A DNA stretch of 64,000 nucleotides from JAUMWX01 sp023394215 (GCA_050313995.1 JBNPMM010000006.1), one strand, 5' to 3'; counted from the first letter of the stretch, positions 1-8,858 are shown. Notes: generated by a model from the sequence alone, not told the origin. Made by a program: numbers and translations.

Positions 1-572
1 CCGAGTTCTTCCTGAGTTATGTTTAAGTCAAGAAGAATTCCGTCTTTTTCCTGGCTTCCATATATTTTTATCAAATTTATAAGAAGTTTTGCAACTTTTA
101 CATCGGTATTTATCACGGACAGCCTGTCTATGAGGGATTCGGCTCTGCGGATTCTCTCATAGGATTTTTCCAAGACCTTAATCAGGAAGTTGTTATTTTT
201 AAGCAGGACATTGTAGAAGTCGCTTTTTGATACGGTTATTACGGTGGTATCCCAAAGGGCGGAGCCGTTGTAGGCATATTTGTCGCCTGACAGGAGGTTT
301 AAACCTCCCAGAAAATCTCCCTTTTTGTAGATATATAGGAGCTGCTCCCTGCCATCGGAAAGATACATTGAGACCTTCATAAAGCCGTCTATAAGTATAT
401 ACATTTTATCAGCAGGATCCTGGGATTTAAAGATTATATCTCCCTTTTTAAACTGAAGAACCTCAAAGGTTGAATTCATTTTAAAAAATTCCTCTTCTGT
501 TAAATATGACAAAAGAGGAATTTCCTTGTAATTTAATTTTCCGTTTTTATATAAATCATCTCTTTTTATCAT
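1..572 (-). CDS. CRP/FNR-family transcriptional regulator (3' end outside window)
   Basis: Reading the minus strand from an ATG at 570-572 gives an open frame running off the left edge, so only about 190 residues are visible. A GAGG ribosome site lies just upstream. Residues 25-120 read as a cyclic-nucleotide-binding-type beta-barrel (FKKGDIIFKSQDPADKMYIL, then YKKGDFLGGLNLLSGD), followed by the long dimerisation helix (YERIRRAESLIDRLS) and the start of the DNA-binding domain (NITQEEL). No N-terminal cysteine cluster is seen, so it is not an obvious FNR oxygen sensor. It lies directly downstream of the pyruvate formate-lyase genes on the same strand. A CRP-type palindrome at 3825-3840 in front of those genes suggests it regulates them; this is inference. 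Confidence 0.85.
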   Translation of the reverse strand, partial: MIKRDDLYKNGKLNYKEIPLLSYLTEEEFFKMNSTFEVLQFKKGDIIFKSQDPADKMYILIDGFMKVSMYLSDGREQLLYIYKKGDFLGGLNLLSGDKYAYNGSALWDTTVITVSKSDFYNVLLKNNNFLIKVLEKSYERIRRAESLIDRLSVINTDVKVAKLLINLIKIYGSQEKDGILLDLNITQEEL

Positions 573-604
573 AGAATACCTCGTATAAATATTCTATCAT
601 AAAT

Positions 605-1366
605 TTACTTTTTTGTTCGAGCAATTTTCATTGCATAAAGGACTATGTTTTTTGCCTTGATTGCATCATCAAGGGATAAATCTTTCGCTCCTTCAAGGGG
701 ATAGGCTATGCCGAGTTTCTCATATTTTACTTTTCCCATTGAATGATAGGGAAGGATGTCCAAATTCTTTATGCACTTGTATTCAGCAAGCCTGTAACCA
801 AGCCTTAGCAAAAGTTCTTTATCATAGGTGATACCCGGTACTATAACATGTCTTATCCAGACGTTTTTGTTATTATCATCTAAAAATTTCAGAAAGGCAA
901 GGACAGGTTGATTGCTGAATCCTGTTAGTTCTTTATGACCCTTATCATCGATATGCTTTACATCCAAGAGGAATAGGTCTGTCACGGCTATAAGTTCACG
1001 AAAGTTTTTTAGACTGCTTTCTGAGGAAGGGTTGAAGCTTATGCCGGAAGTATCTAAACATGTATGGATATCTCTTTTTTTGGCTTCGGTAAATAAATCG
1101 ATTACAAATTTCATCTGTAGCAAGGCCTCACCTCCGGAAAGAGTAATACCACCATCTTTCATAAAGGGACGATATGATTCATAATCGTCAAGGACCCGGC
1201 CTACAGTTATTTTATTGCCCCGATCCAAAGCCCAGGTATCCGGATTGTGGCAATATAGACAACGCATAGGACATCCTTGAAGGAAGAGGACATATCTGAT
1301 ACCCGGGCCATCTACAGTACCGAATGTCTCCTTTGAGTGGATGTATCCTATGGTATCCAATCTCAT
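605..1366 (-). CDS. pflA: pyruvate formate-lyase activating enzyme
   Basis: Radical SAM activase of 253 residues, the usual family length. The N-terminal motif CPMRCLYCHNPDTW carries the CxxxCxxC cluster that binds the [4Fe-4S] used to cleave S-adenosylmethionine and place the glycyl radical on pyruvate formate-lyase. SGGEALLQ is the SAM-binding GGE motif. The gene begins one base after the stop of the small glycyl-radical gene at 1368-1604, so catalytic chain, radical chain and activase form one minus-strand operon. Its substrate here must be the separate 78-residue polypeptide. Confidence 0.95.
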   Translation of the reverse strand: MRLDTIGYIHSKETFGTVDGPGIRYVLFLQGCPMRCLYCHNPDTWALDRGNKITVGRVLDDYESYRPFMKDGGITLSGGEALLQMKFVIDLFTEAKKRDIHTCLDTSGISFNPSSESSLKNFRELIAVTDLFLLDVKHIDDKGHKELTGFSNQPVLAFLKFLDDNNKNVWIRHVIVPGITYDKELLLRLGYRLAEYKCIKNLDILPYHSMGKVKYEKLGIAYPLEGAKDLSLDDAIKAKNIVLYAMKIARTKK

Positions 1367-1367
1367 A

Positions 1368-1604
1368 TTACATACCTTGGTGGAAGGTTCTTGAGATTAC
1401 ATCATTTTGTTGTTCTCTGGTCAACTTGTTAAAGTTTACAGCATATCCTGAAACTCTTACTGTAAGTTGAGGATATTTTTCCGGATGTTCTTGGGCATCC
1501 AAAAGGGTTTCCTTTGTAAAGACATTGATATTTAGGTGATGGCCACCCTTTTCCATATATCCGTCAAGCATTGAAACAAGGTTATCTATTTGTTTGTTTT
1601 CCAT
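1368..1604 (-). CDS. grcA: glycyl-radical domain of split pyruvate formate-lyase (GrcA-like)
   Basis: A 78-residue protein corresponding to the last part of ordinary pyruvate formate-lyase. It contains the glycyl radical motif RVSGYAVNF and the C-terminal segment REQQNDVISRTFHQGM. Its start aligns with the family segment just before the radical loop (NLVSMLDGYMEKGGHHLNI). AGGAGA lies 6 bases before the ATG. The upstream gene encodes a pyruvate formate-lyase lacking this region, so this chain is needed to complete the enzyme, unlike E. coli GrcA/YfiD, which substitutes for the damaged end of an intact enzyme. The symbol follows the closest known stand-alone protein; 'PflB C-terminal subunit' would be equally accurate. 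Confidence 0.85.
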   Translation of the reverse strand: MENKQIDNLVSMLDGYMEKGGHHLNINVFTKETLLDAQEHPEKYPQLTVRVSGYAVNFNKLTREQQNDVISRTFHQGM

Positions 1605-1615
1605 ATTTGTCTCCT

Positions 1616-3739
1616 TTAATTTATTCTGTCTATATCGCTTAGGGTCGGGCTGCTACATGCCTTATTTGTGCAATCTGTATCTATTACTATATCATCGATA
1701 TTTATATCGAGTTCATCAAGATCAAGGTCTCCGCTAAATACCTTAGGATTTTTACCAAGGGCATCGGGAACTATGGAGAAGGTGTTGCTGACTCCATCTC
1801 TTGCACTGTCATAAGGGATTTTTGCAACTGATGACAGTGAAGCGAGAGCTCCGGATGTGTCTCTTCTGTGCATTGGGTTTGCTCCGGGAGCAAATGGTTG
1901 ACCGGCTCTTCTGCCATCAGGTGTATTTCCGGTTTTCTTCCCGTAAACAACGTTTGAAGTTATTGTAAGAATTGATGTTGTAGGGAAGGAATCCCTGTAG
2001 GTAGGATGTTGTTTAATTTTGTTCATAAAGGATTTTACAACATAAACGGCAAGTTCGTCAGCTCTGTCGTCATTATTTCCGTACTTAGGATAATCGCCTT
2101 CTATTTCATAATCAACCACTAAGCCTTTTTCATCACGAATTGTTTTTACCCTGGCGTGTTTGATTGCGGATAGGGAATCGGCTACAACTGACAGTCCTGC
2201 TATACCTGTTGCAAAGTATCTTTTTACATCTCTGTCGTGAAGCGCCATTTGAATGGATTCATAAGCGTATTTGTCGTGCATATAGTGAATTATATTTAGG
2301 GTATTTACATAAAGGCCTGCAAGCCAAGCCATCATATCTTCAAATCTTTCCATTACTTCATCGAAATCTAAATATTCGCTTGTAACGGGTCTGAATTTAG
2401 GGCCTACCTGTTCTTTCAGTTTTTCATCTACACCGCCGTTGATTGCATATAAGAGGCATTTGGCAAGGTTTGCTCTTGCTCCGAAAAATTGCATATCCTT
2501 TCCGACTCTAAGGGCTGATACACAGCAAGCTATGGCGTAGTCATCTCCGTGCTCGGGTCTCATAATATCATCATTCTCATATTGGATTGAGGATGTAAGA
2601 ATTGACATCTTGGCACAGAATTTTTTAAATTCTAAAGGCAGACTTGTTGACCAAAGGACTGTAAGGTTAGGTTCGGGAGATGTTCCCAAGTTTTGCAGCG
2701 TATGAAGATATCTGAAAGATGTTTTGGTAACAAGGGATTTACCGGTTAAACTCATACCGGCTAAAGATTCAGTTACCCATGTGGGATCGCCTGAAAATAG
2801 GTCGTTGTATTCCGGAGTTCTTGCAAATTTAACCAATCTCAGCTTCATTATGAAATGATCTATAAGCTCTTGAGCCTCTTGTTCATTTATAAGGTTTTCT
2901 TCCAGGTCTCTTTCAATGTAGATGTCAAGGAAGGTTGCAGTACGGCCAAGGCTCATTGCGGCTCCGTTTTGTTGTTTAACGGCTGCAAGATATCCAAAAT
3001 ATAGCCATTGTATAGCCTCTCTTGCATTTTCCGCAGGTCTTCTAAGATCAAAACCGTAAGAGTCTCCAAGGATTATAAGTTCTTTAAGGGCGGAGATTTG
3101 ATCCTGAATTTCCTCCCTAAGTCTCATGGTATTTACATCCATTACCCCTTGAAGTGAATCTTTTTGTTTTTTCTTATCGGCCATAAGAAAATCTATGCCG
3201 TATAGAGCTACTCTCCTGTAGTCTCCTATTATTCTTCCTCTCCCGTAGGCATCAGGAAGACCGGTTATTATAGCGCTTTTTCTTGCTAAAATCATTTCAT
3301 CGGTATAGGCGTCGAAAACCCCCTGATTATGAGTTTTTCTATATTTTGTAAATAGCTCATGAACTCTGTCGGATATTTTGTAACCGTAGGATTCCAAGGC
3401 TATTTCCGATACCCTGATACCGCCGAATGGTTGTAGAGAACGCTTAAAAGGTTTATCTGTTTGAAAGCCCACAATTTTTTCGATCTCCTTGTCCAGGTAT
3501 GCAGGACCGTGAGATGAAATGGTAGAAATTATATCTGTATCCATATCAAGTACGCCGCCTGCTTGGGCTTCCTTCTTGTTTAATTCCATTACCTGATCCC
3601 AAAGCTTGAGTGTGTTTTGGCTTGGACCCGCTAAGAAACTGTCATCACCCAAATACTCCTTATAGTTTTGTTGGATGAAGTCTCTTACATTTACTTCTTC
3701 TTTCCATGTTTTACCTTTGAAATTTCTCCAGGCTGTCAT
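1616..3739 (-). CDS. pflB: pyruvate formate-lyase, catalytic chain lacking the glycyl-radical end
   Basis: 707 residues matching pyruvate formate-lyase through the catalytic barrel. It includes the adjacent active-site cysteines Cys405-Cys406 (YAIACCVS) and the region SVAKIPYDSARDGVSNTFSI. It converts pyruvate and CoA to acetyl-CoA and formate. Just after DALGKNP, homology stops and a tail of about 40 mostly acidic residues follows (DLDLDELDINIDDIVIDTD, then CTNKACSS) before a stop, so the usual glycine motif is missing. That motif is encoded by the next gene, 11 bases downstream with its own ribosome site. The start ATG has AGGAGG upstream. The split looks natural rather than a sequencing error because both the unique tail and the ribosome site are in place. 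Confidence 0.9.
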   Translation of the reverse strand: MTAWRNFKGKTWKEEVNVRDFIQQNYKEYLGDDSFLAGPSQNTLKLWDQVMELNKKEAQAGGVLDMDTDIISTISSHGPAYLDKEIEKIVGFQTDKPFKRSLQPFGGIRVSEIALESYGYKISDRVHELFTKYRKTHNQGVFDAYTDEMILARKSAIITGLPDAYGRGRIIGDYRRVALYGIDFLMADKKKQKDSLQGVMDVNTMRLREEIQDQISALKELIILGDSYGFDLRRPAENAREAIQWLYFGYLAAVKQQNGAAMSLGRTATFLDIYIERDLEENLINEQEAQELIDHFIMKLRLVKFARTPEYNDLFSGDPTWVTESLAGMSLTGKSLVTKTSFRYLHTLQNLGTSPEPNLTVLWSTSLPLEFKKFCAKMSILTSSIQYENDDIMRPEHGDDYAIACCVSALRVGKDMQFFGARANLAKCLLYAINGGVDEKLKEQVGPKFRPVTSEYLDFDEVMERFEDMMAWLAGLYVNTLNIIHYMHDKYAYESIQMALHDRDVKRYFATGIAGLSVVADSLSAIKHARVKTIRDEKGLVVDYEIEGDYPKYGNNDDRADELAVYVVKSFMNKIKQHPTYRDSFPTTSILTITSNVVYGKKTGNTPDGRRAGQPFAPGANPMHRRDTSGALASLSSVAKIPYDSARDGVSNTFSIVPDALGKNPKVFSGDLDLDELDINIDDIVIDTDCTNKACSSPTLSDIDRIN

Positions 3740-3824
3740 AATTACCTCCTAAGTATATGTAGTTAAAGCATAGCTTTTATTTGTTTTTTACAATATAAGT
3801 CTAATCCTTTTTTTATTGCGGGTC

Positions 3825-3840
3825 AGTGATTTGGGTCACA
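3825..3840 (-). promoter_or_regulatory. CRP/FNR-type palindromic operator upstream of pflB
   Basis: On the minus strand the site reads TGTGACCCAAATCACT, a near-perfect TGTGA-N6-TCACA palindrome as recognised by CRP/ArcR-type regulators. It sits about 28 bases upstream of a TATATT -10 candidate (3792-3797), a position suited to activation or control of the pflB-grcA-pflA operon. A CRP/FNR-family gene lies at the end of the same gene group. Confidence 0.6.
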
Positions 3841-3943
3841 TTTTAATTTAATTATGGCCTATAAGATATTTTTTATGGTGTTTATTTAATGATTGTCGTT
3901 TTAGGAGCAGGTAGGCAGAAATTTTTTCTCAATCCTAAATTTC

Positions 3944-3972
3944 TTTACAATAAAGGTCAGTAATGGTAAAAT
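3944..3972 (+). promoter_or_regulatory. promoter of the ctsR operon
   Basis: TTTACA (3944-3949), a 17-base spacer and TAAAAT (3967-3972) form a sigma-A type promoter about 70 bases before the ctsR start. Confidence 0.7.
3955..3971 (+). promoter_or_regulatory. possible upstream CtsR site overlapping the promoter
   Basis: GGTCAGT-AAT-GGTAAAA resembles the CtsR heptad direct repeat (A/G)GTCAAA-NAN-(A/G)GTCAAA with two mismatches in the first half and one in the second. It covers the spacer and -10 of the ctsR promoter, where repressor binding would block polymerase. Confidence 0.4.
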
Positions 3973-4014
3973 TATTAAACAAAAGATTAGGGTTTAATTT
4001 TTTTTAGATAGAAA

Positions 4015-4031
4015 AGTCAAAGAAAGACAAA
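4015..4031 (+). promoter_or_regulatory. CtsR operator before ctsR
   Basis: AGTCAAA-GAA-AGACAAA matches the CtsR direct heptad repeat with its NAN spacer, with one mismatch in the second half. It abuts the ribosome site GAGGTGG (4032-4038), so it lies in the transcribed leader and supports autoregulation of the ctsR-mcsA-clpC operon. Confidence 0.7.
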
Positions 4032-4041
4032 GAGGTGGATT

Positions 4042-4503
4042 ATGGGACTTACGTCGGAAATTGAAAAGTTTTTGCTTGATATGCTAAATTATGAAGAAAA
4101 ACAATTTATAGAAATCGGGAGAAATGACTTGGCTGAAAGATTTCATTGTGCACCGTCTCAAATAAACTATGTTCTTGCCACCAGATTTACTCCTTATCAG
4201 GGATATTATGTTGAAAGCAGAAGGGGTGGAAGAGGCTATATAAAAATTGTAAAACTTGATATGACGGAAGATGAACTTATAAGCGAAGTTTTAAATAATA
4301 CTATAGAGGATGAAGTGACTTTGGATAAGGCTAAACATATTATTAATAGTCTTAAAAATGAGGGTATATTAAGTATAAAGGAAGCTTTGTTGATTGAACA
4401 CAGTATTGATGATAATGCTTTGAAGGATATAGATTTTAATAGTAGAAATTTAGTGAGAGCAAGTATATTTAAAAATATTTTGCTGGCTCTTATAAGAGAT
4501 TAG
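4042..4503 (+). CDS. ctsR: CtsR heat-shock transcriptional repressor
   Basis: 153 residues, normal for CtsR. The N-terminal winged helix-turn-helix contains the diagnostic sequence AERFHCAPSQINYVLATRF and the glycine-rich wing RRGGRGYI. It represses class III heat-shock genes until heat or protein stress inactivates it. It is the first gene of ctsR-mcsA-clpC, with its own operator-like repeats upstream, and is followed after 10 bases by mcsA. Confidence 0.96.
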   Translation: MGLTSEIEKFLLDMLNYEEKQFIEIGRNDLAERFHCAPSQINYVLATRFTPYQGYYVESRRGGRGYIKIVKLDMTEDELISEVLNNTIEDEVTLDKAKHIINSLKNEGILSIKEALLIEHSIDDNALKDIDFNSRNLVRASIFKNILLALIRD

Positions 4504-4513
4504 GAGGTTTAAT

Positions 4514-5104
4514 ATGCAATGCTTTAATTGTGGAAATGATGCAGATATGGAAGTGTTGATGATGATAAATGGTAAGATGAAGAAGATAAGTATTTGTATG
4601 GATTGCTATAAGGAACAGATGTCAAAGATGATGGAAATGATGTCTGACGGCAGCGGAAACATTAATCCGGAAGAAATTCAAAAGAAGCTTTTTTCATTTT
4701 TCCAAGAAAATAAGGCCGAGTTCGAAAAGTTTTTGGGACAAGCGGTAGATGATGAAAATTTTTCTATGGACAATTTAAAACCGGAAAATTTTGATGTTTC
4801 CCATATAGATTTCGGCAAGGCAAAGGAAATTCCCTCTTGGTTAAAAGAGCTTTTCCCTGATCATGAAGCTTTCGCTCAGGATAAGGAAGAGGAGAGAAAG
4901 ACCTATTACAGCAGTAATTATTATGATGATAATGAGAGAGAGATTAATATACTTCTTAAGTCTGTAAATCAAAAGAGGGAAGAGTTGAATAAGTCCGTAA
5001 TGGATGAAGATTTTATAAAAGCTGCAAGCCTTAGGGATCAGATGAGGGAAATTAATAAGAGGATTATGATAATAAGAGAGTTTGCAACAGAAAGTGAAGG
5101 ATAA
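4514..5104 (+). CDS. mcsA: McsA, zinc-finger adaptor of the ClpC operon
   Basis: 196 residues with an N-terminal CxxC...CxxC zinc-finger pattern (MQCFNCGNDAD and ICMDCYKEQM) and a C-terminal UVR (UvrB/UvrC-like) motif around residues 150-190 (KREELNKSVMDEDFIKAASLRDQM). In Bacillus subtilis McsA partners the arginine kinase McsB and modulates CtsR. Here no mcsB follows; clpC begins two bases after the stop. McsA may therefore act directly with CtsR and ClpC, or mcsB may lie elsewhere. Confidence 0.9.
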   Translation: MQCFNCGNDADMEVLMMINGKMKKISICMDCYKEQMSKMMEMMSDGSGNINPEEIQKKLFSFFQENKAEFEKFLGQAVDDENFSMDNLKPENFDVSHIDFGKAKEIPSWLKELFPDHEAFAQDKEEERKTYYSSNYYDDNEREINILLKSVNQKREELNKSVMDEDFIKAASLRDQMREINKRIMIIREFATESEG

Positions 5105-5105
5105 C

Positions 5106-7487
5106 ATGGAATTAAAGGAACTGTTAAATATTGTTACAGCTGAGGCTTTAGCTTTAAATCATGAATATATAGAAATTGAGCATATGCTTTTGACCCTTAC
5201 AAAAACCGGAGGTTTAGAGTCTAAAGCCTTGGCAACAGCAGGGGCTGATTATGAGCTTCTTAGAGAATATCTCCTTAGGAGAAAGCCGAGGGGAGAGAAA
5301 AAAGTTGATCCTAAGTTGTCCCCGAGACTTCGCAGGATTTTTGAAGATGCGAGAGTTCAAATTAAGAGGGCAAATAACGGTATGACATTTGAGGAGTGCA
5401 TTTTGCTTAACATATTGGCAACTGACAGCCTTGCCAAGAATATGCTAAGTGCTACAAATGTTGACAGCCAGCAAGTATATATGATTTTGGACTATTATAT
5501 TTTGAGTAAAAATAAGGAGAGGGAGGATAAGACCACTCCAAATCTTAATAAATATGGAGAAGATTTGAATAAGAAGGCCCTTACAAAGATAGACGGGGTA
5601 ATAGGCAGGGAAAAAGAAATAGACAGGATTATACAGATTATAACAAGAAGAACAAAAAATAATCCCGTTTTGGTTGGAGAAGCCGGTGTTGGAAAGACTG
5701 CCATTGTTGAAGGTTTAGCCAAGAAGATTGCCTTGGGACAGGTGCCGGATATCATGAAGGATATGAGGATTATCTCTTTGGATATGGCATCTATGGTTGC
5801 CGGAACCAAGTATAGGGGCGATTTTGAAAAGAGGATTTCCGATACTCTTAAAGAAGTTCAAGCTATGGAAAATGTGGTTTTATTTATAGATGAAATTCAT
5901 ACAATTATAGGGGCGGGTTCGTCTGAAGGCGGGCTTGATGCTTCAAATATAATGAAACCCTATTTAACAAAGGGAGAGCTTAAGGTAATCGGTGCTACGA
6001 CTATCGGAGAATACAGACAGTTTATAGAGAAGGAATCGGCATTGGAAAGAAGGCTGCAACCTATTTTTGTAGAAGAGCCGAGTGTAGAAGAAACTATAGA
6101 GATTATAAAGGGAATCAAAAGTAACTATGAAAAATATCATAGGATAAAGATTTCCGATCAAGTCATAGAAGAAGCTGTAAGGCTTTCGGACAGGTATTTG
6201 ATAGATAGATTTTTGCCTGATAAGGCCATAGATGTAATTGATGAGGCGGCTTCAAAATTAAAGGTTCATACTTATAAAATACCGGAAAAAGAGCTTAAAC
6301 TTATGGAAGAAATAAATTCTTTATCGGAAGAAAAGAATGTTGCCGTAAATACACAAAATTTTGAAAAGGCTGCTTTTGTAAGGGATAGGATTGTCAGCCT
6401 TGAAAATGAACTTGATGAATTCAGACAGGCTGAGAATGAAAAAGACAGCTTTGAGACAAGTATAGATGTGGATCAAATAAGAAAGATTGTTTCAGATTGG
6501 GCTAAGGTGCCTGTGACACAGATGACAAAGGCTGAAAATGAAAAATACAGAGATCTTGATAAAAAGCTTAAGGAAGTGATAATAGGTCAAGATATGGCGG
6601 TAGAAAAGGTTTCAAAAGCTATTAAGAGGGCAAGAGTAGGCTTAAAGGGACCTGATAAGCCTATAGGTACTTTTATATTTGTGGGACCGACCGGTGTAGG
6701 AAAGACTTATTTAGCCAAGTCCATAGCTGAAGAATTGTTTGATAACAAGGATAACCTGATAAGGATAGATATGAGTGAATATATGGAAAAGCATACCGTA
6801 TCCAAGCTTATAGGCTCTCCGCCGGGATATGTAGGTTATGATGAAGGCGGACAACTTACCGATGCCGTGAGGTCAAAGCCTTATTCCGTGATATTATTTG
6901 ATGAAATTGAGAAGGCCCATCCGGATGTTTTCAATATTTTGCTTCAAATCCTTGATGAGGGTAGGTTGACGGACAGTCAAGGCACTGAGGTGGATTTTAA
7001 AAATACCATAATAATCATGACCTCAAATGCAGGGGCTTCCCTACTTTCCAACAAGAGAAAGTTAGGATTTTCAGATGTCGGAAGTAAAAAGGCGGATGAT
7101 TTTGAAAATATTAAGAATATAGTAAATGAAGCTCTTAAAAACTTATTTAAGCCGGAGTTCCTGAACAGAATTGATGACATAATAGTTTTTAATAAATTAG
7201 AAATGGAAGAAATAAAACAAATAGTAAGGTTAAAGCTTGACGAACTTATGGACAGGATAGAAGAAATGGGCTATGCTGCAAAGTATTCCGACAAGTTGGC
7301 GGAATATATAGCTCAAAAGGGCTTTGACGAAAACTATGGGGCAAGACCGCTTGAGAGGGCTATAAAAACCGAGATAGAAGATTTGATAGCTACAGCTATT
7401 CTTGATGGACAAATAGGAAAGGGTGAGAAGATTTCCTTGGGCATGAGAAACGGCCAAGTCTATATAAATCAGAAGATTAAGGGTTAG
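5106..7487 (+). CDS. clpC: ATP-dependent Clp protease ATPase subunit ClpC
   Basis: 793-residue Hsp100 unfoldase that feeds proteins to ClpP. The order is N-terminal Clp repeat domain (1-140), AAA-1 with GEAGVGKTAIVE and LFIDEIHTIIGAG, a middle domain with a UVR motif (SEEKNVAVNTQNFEKAAFVR), AAA-2 with GPTGVGKTYLAK and LFDEIEKAHPDVFN, and the C-terminal D2 small domain. An in-frame ATG 24 bases earlier lies inside mcsA; 5106 is chosen because GAAGGA sits at the correct distance and the protein then starts at the conserved N-domain. It is co-transcribed with ctsR-mcsA and 3 bases separate it from radA. Confidence 0.95.
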   Translation: MELKELLNIVTAEALALNHEYIEIEHMLLTLTKTGGLESKALATAGADYELLREYLLRRKPRGEKKVDPKLSPRLRRIFEDARVQIKRANNGMTFEECILLNILATDSLAKNMLSATNVDSQQVYMILDYYILSKNKEREDKTTPNLNKYGEDLNKKALTKIDGVIGREKEIDRIIQIITRRTKNNPVLVGEAGVGKTAIVEGLAKKIALGQVPDIMKDMRIISLDMASMVAGTKYRGDFEKRISDTLKEVQAMENVVLFIDEIHTIIGAGSSEGGLDASNIMKPYLTKGELKVIGATTIGEYRQFIEKESALERRLQPIFVEEPSVEETIEIIKGIKSNYEKYHRIKISDQVIEEAVRLSDRYLIDRFLPDKAIDVIDEAASKLKVHTYKIPEKELKLMEEINSLSEEKNVAVNTQNFEKAAFVRDRIVSLENELDEFRQAENEKDSFETSIDVDQIRKIVSDWAKVPVTQMTKAENEKYRDLDKKLKEVIIGQDMAVEKVSKAIKRARVGLKGPDKPIGTFIFVGPTGVGKTYLAKSIAEELFDNKDNLIRIDMSEYMEKHTVSKLIGSPPGYVGYDEGGQLTDAVRSKPYSVILFDEIEKAHPDVFNILLQILDEGRLTDSQGTEVDFKNTIIIMTSNAGASLLSNKRKLGFSDVGSKKADDFENIKNIVNEALKNLFKPEFLNRIDDIIVFNKLEMEEIKQIVRLKLDELMDRIEEMGYAAKYSDKLAEYIAQKGFDENYGARPLERAIKTEIEDLIATAILDGQIGKGEKISLGMRNGQVYINQKIKG

Positions 7488-7490
7488 CCT

Positions 7491-8858
7491 ATGAAGTTAA
7501 AGAAAATTTATAGGTGTGAGTCTTGTGGGGAAGCTCATATTACATGGTCCGGTAAGTGTCCGTCCTGCGGAGCTTGGAATTCTCTTCTTGAGGTTGTGGA
7601 AGAGGTGGATAAAAAAGCCGACTTAAGGGGGAAAGTTTCGGAAAGCAGGGAAGCTAAAAGGCTTATAGAGGTGGAGTCTGACATTTCCCAAAGAATTTTG
7701 ACGGGGGTTGATGAATTTGACAGAACTATAGGTGGGGGGCTCGTAAGAGACAGCTTCAGTATACTTGCCGCCAGACCCGGTATAGGTAAATCGACTTTGC
7801 TTTTGGGTTTAGCGGAAAGTCTTGCCCTTAGGGGGCATAGGGTTATATATATTTCCGGGGAAGAATCGAATTCTCAGATAAAACAAAGAGCTCTTAGGAT
7901 AATGAAGGAAATCCCTAAGGAAATATATCTTTTAGCAACCAATTCTATGGATCTTGCTATAAAGGAGATTAAAAGATTGGATCCTCAAATAATATTTTTG
8001 GATTCAGTGCAGACCATGGGGCTTGCAGAATACAGCCAAAGACCGGGATCTCCGACTCAAACTGTAGAGTGTGCAAATGCTTTGGCGGACATATGTAAAA
8101 ACCCAGAAAAGCCGAGAGCTGCCATTATGGTCGGACATATGACAAAATCCGATCAGATGGCGGGACTTATGACTTTGGAGCATTTGGTAGATACGGTCTT
8201 ATATCTTGAGGCTGACGGAGACTCTCAACTCAGAGTTTTGAGAACAAGTAAAAACAGGTTCGGTTATACCGGAGAGATAGGCCTTTTTAATATGGAAGAA
8301 GGGGGGCTCAAGGAAGTCGAAAACCCTTTTGAATTTTTCCTTACGCCAAGAAAAAATCCTGTTGAGGGTGCAGCCGTATCGGTGATAAAAGAAGGTTCGA
8401 GAGTCATAGCTGTAGAGGTTGAAAGCTTGGTATCGAGGTCTTTCACTCCATATCCGGTAAGAATTGGGGATAGTTTGAAAAAGGATCAGCTGAATACTTT
8501 AATTTCCATATTGGAGGAAAGGGCAGGTTTCAGCCTTTATGATAAAAATGTTATCTTAAAGACTACAGGGGGGTTGAAACTTAGCGAGCAGTCTGTAAAC
8601 TTGGCAATAATTATAGCCATAGTATCATCCTTAAAGAAGAAGTCTGTAGCAGATAGGACGGTCTTTATAGGAGAGGTGGGGTTGACCGGGGAGTTGAAGC
8701 GTGTACCCGATATGGATCAGCGTCTTACGGATCTTGATAGACTGGGATTTGAAAGGGTTTATTTGCCTAAGGGAAGATATGATGTTAAGAAGCTGAAGAA
8801 TTTGAAGCTGATAATGAAAGAAAATATAAATGAAGTTATAGATGATGTTTTTAATTGA
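7491..8858 (+). CDS. radA: DNA repair protein RadA
   Basis: 455 residues. An N-terminal C4 zinc finger (YRCESCGEAHITWSGKCPSC), a RecA-like ATPase core with Walker A ARPGIGKSTLL, the RadA-specific SKNRFGYTGEIG (KNRFG) motif, and a C-terminal Lon-like domain (HGVERVYLPK-type end). It remodels branched recombination intermediates. It is the last gene of the clpC cluster, an order also familiar from other Bacillota. Confidence 0.95.
   Translation: MKLKKIYRCESCGEAHITWSGKCPSCGAWNSLLEVVEEVDKKADLRGKVSESREAKRLIEVESDISQRILTGVDEFDRTIGGGLVRDSFSILAARPGIGKSTLLLGLAESLALRGHRVIYISGEESNSQIKQRALRIMKEIPKEIYLLATNSMDLAIKEIKRLDPQIIFLDSVQTMGLAEYSQRPGSPTQTVECANALADICKNPEKPRAAIMVGHMTKSDQMAGLMTLEHLVDTVLYLEADGDSQLRVLRTSKNRFGYTGEIGLFNMEEGGLKEVENPFEFFLTPRKNPVEGAAVSVIKEGSRVIAVEVESLVSRSFTPYPVRIGDSLKKDQLNTLISILEERAGFSLYDKNVILKTTGGLKLSEQSVNLAIIIAIVSSLKKKSVADRTVFIGEVGLTGELKRVPDMDQRLTDLDRLGFERVYLPKGRYDVKKLKNLKLIMKENINEVIDDVFN

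Noticed and set aside
1600..1620. A frameshift error breaking one pflB gene in two.
   Set aside because: The first chain has a unique tail of about 40 residues after homology stops, and the second has its own ATG with AGGAGA; a simple base error would not create these.
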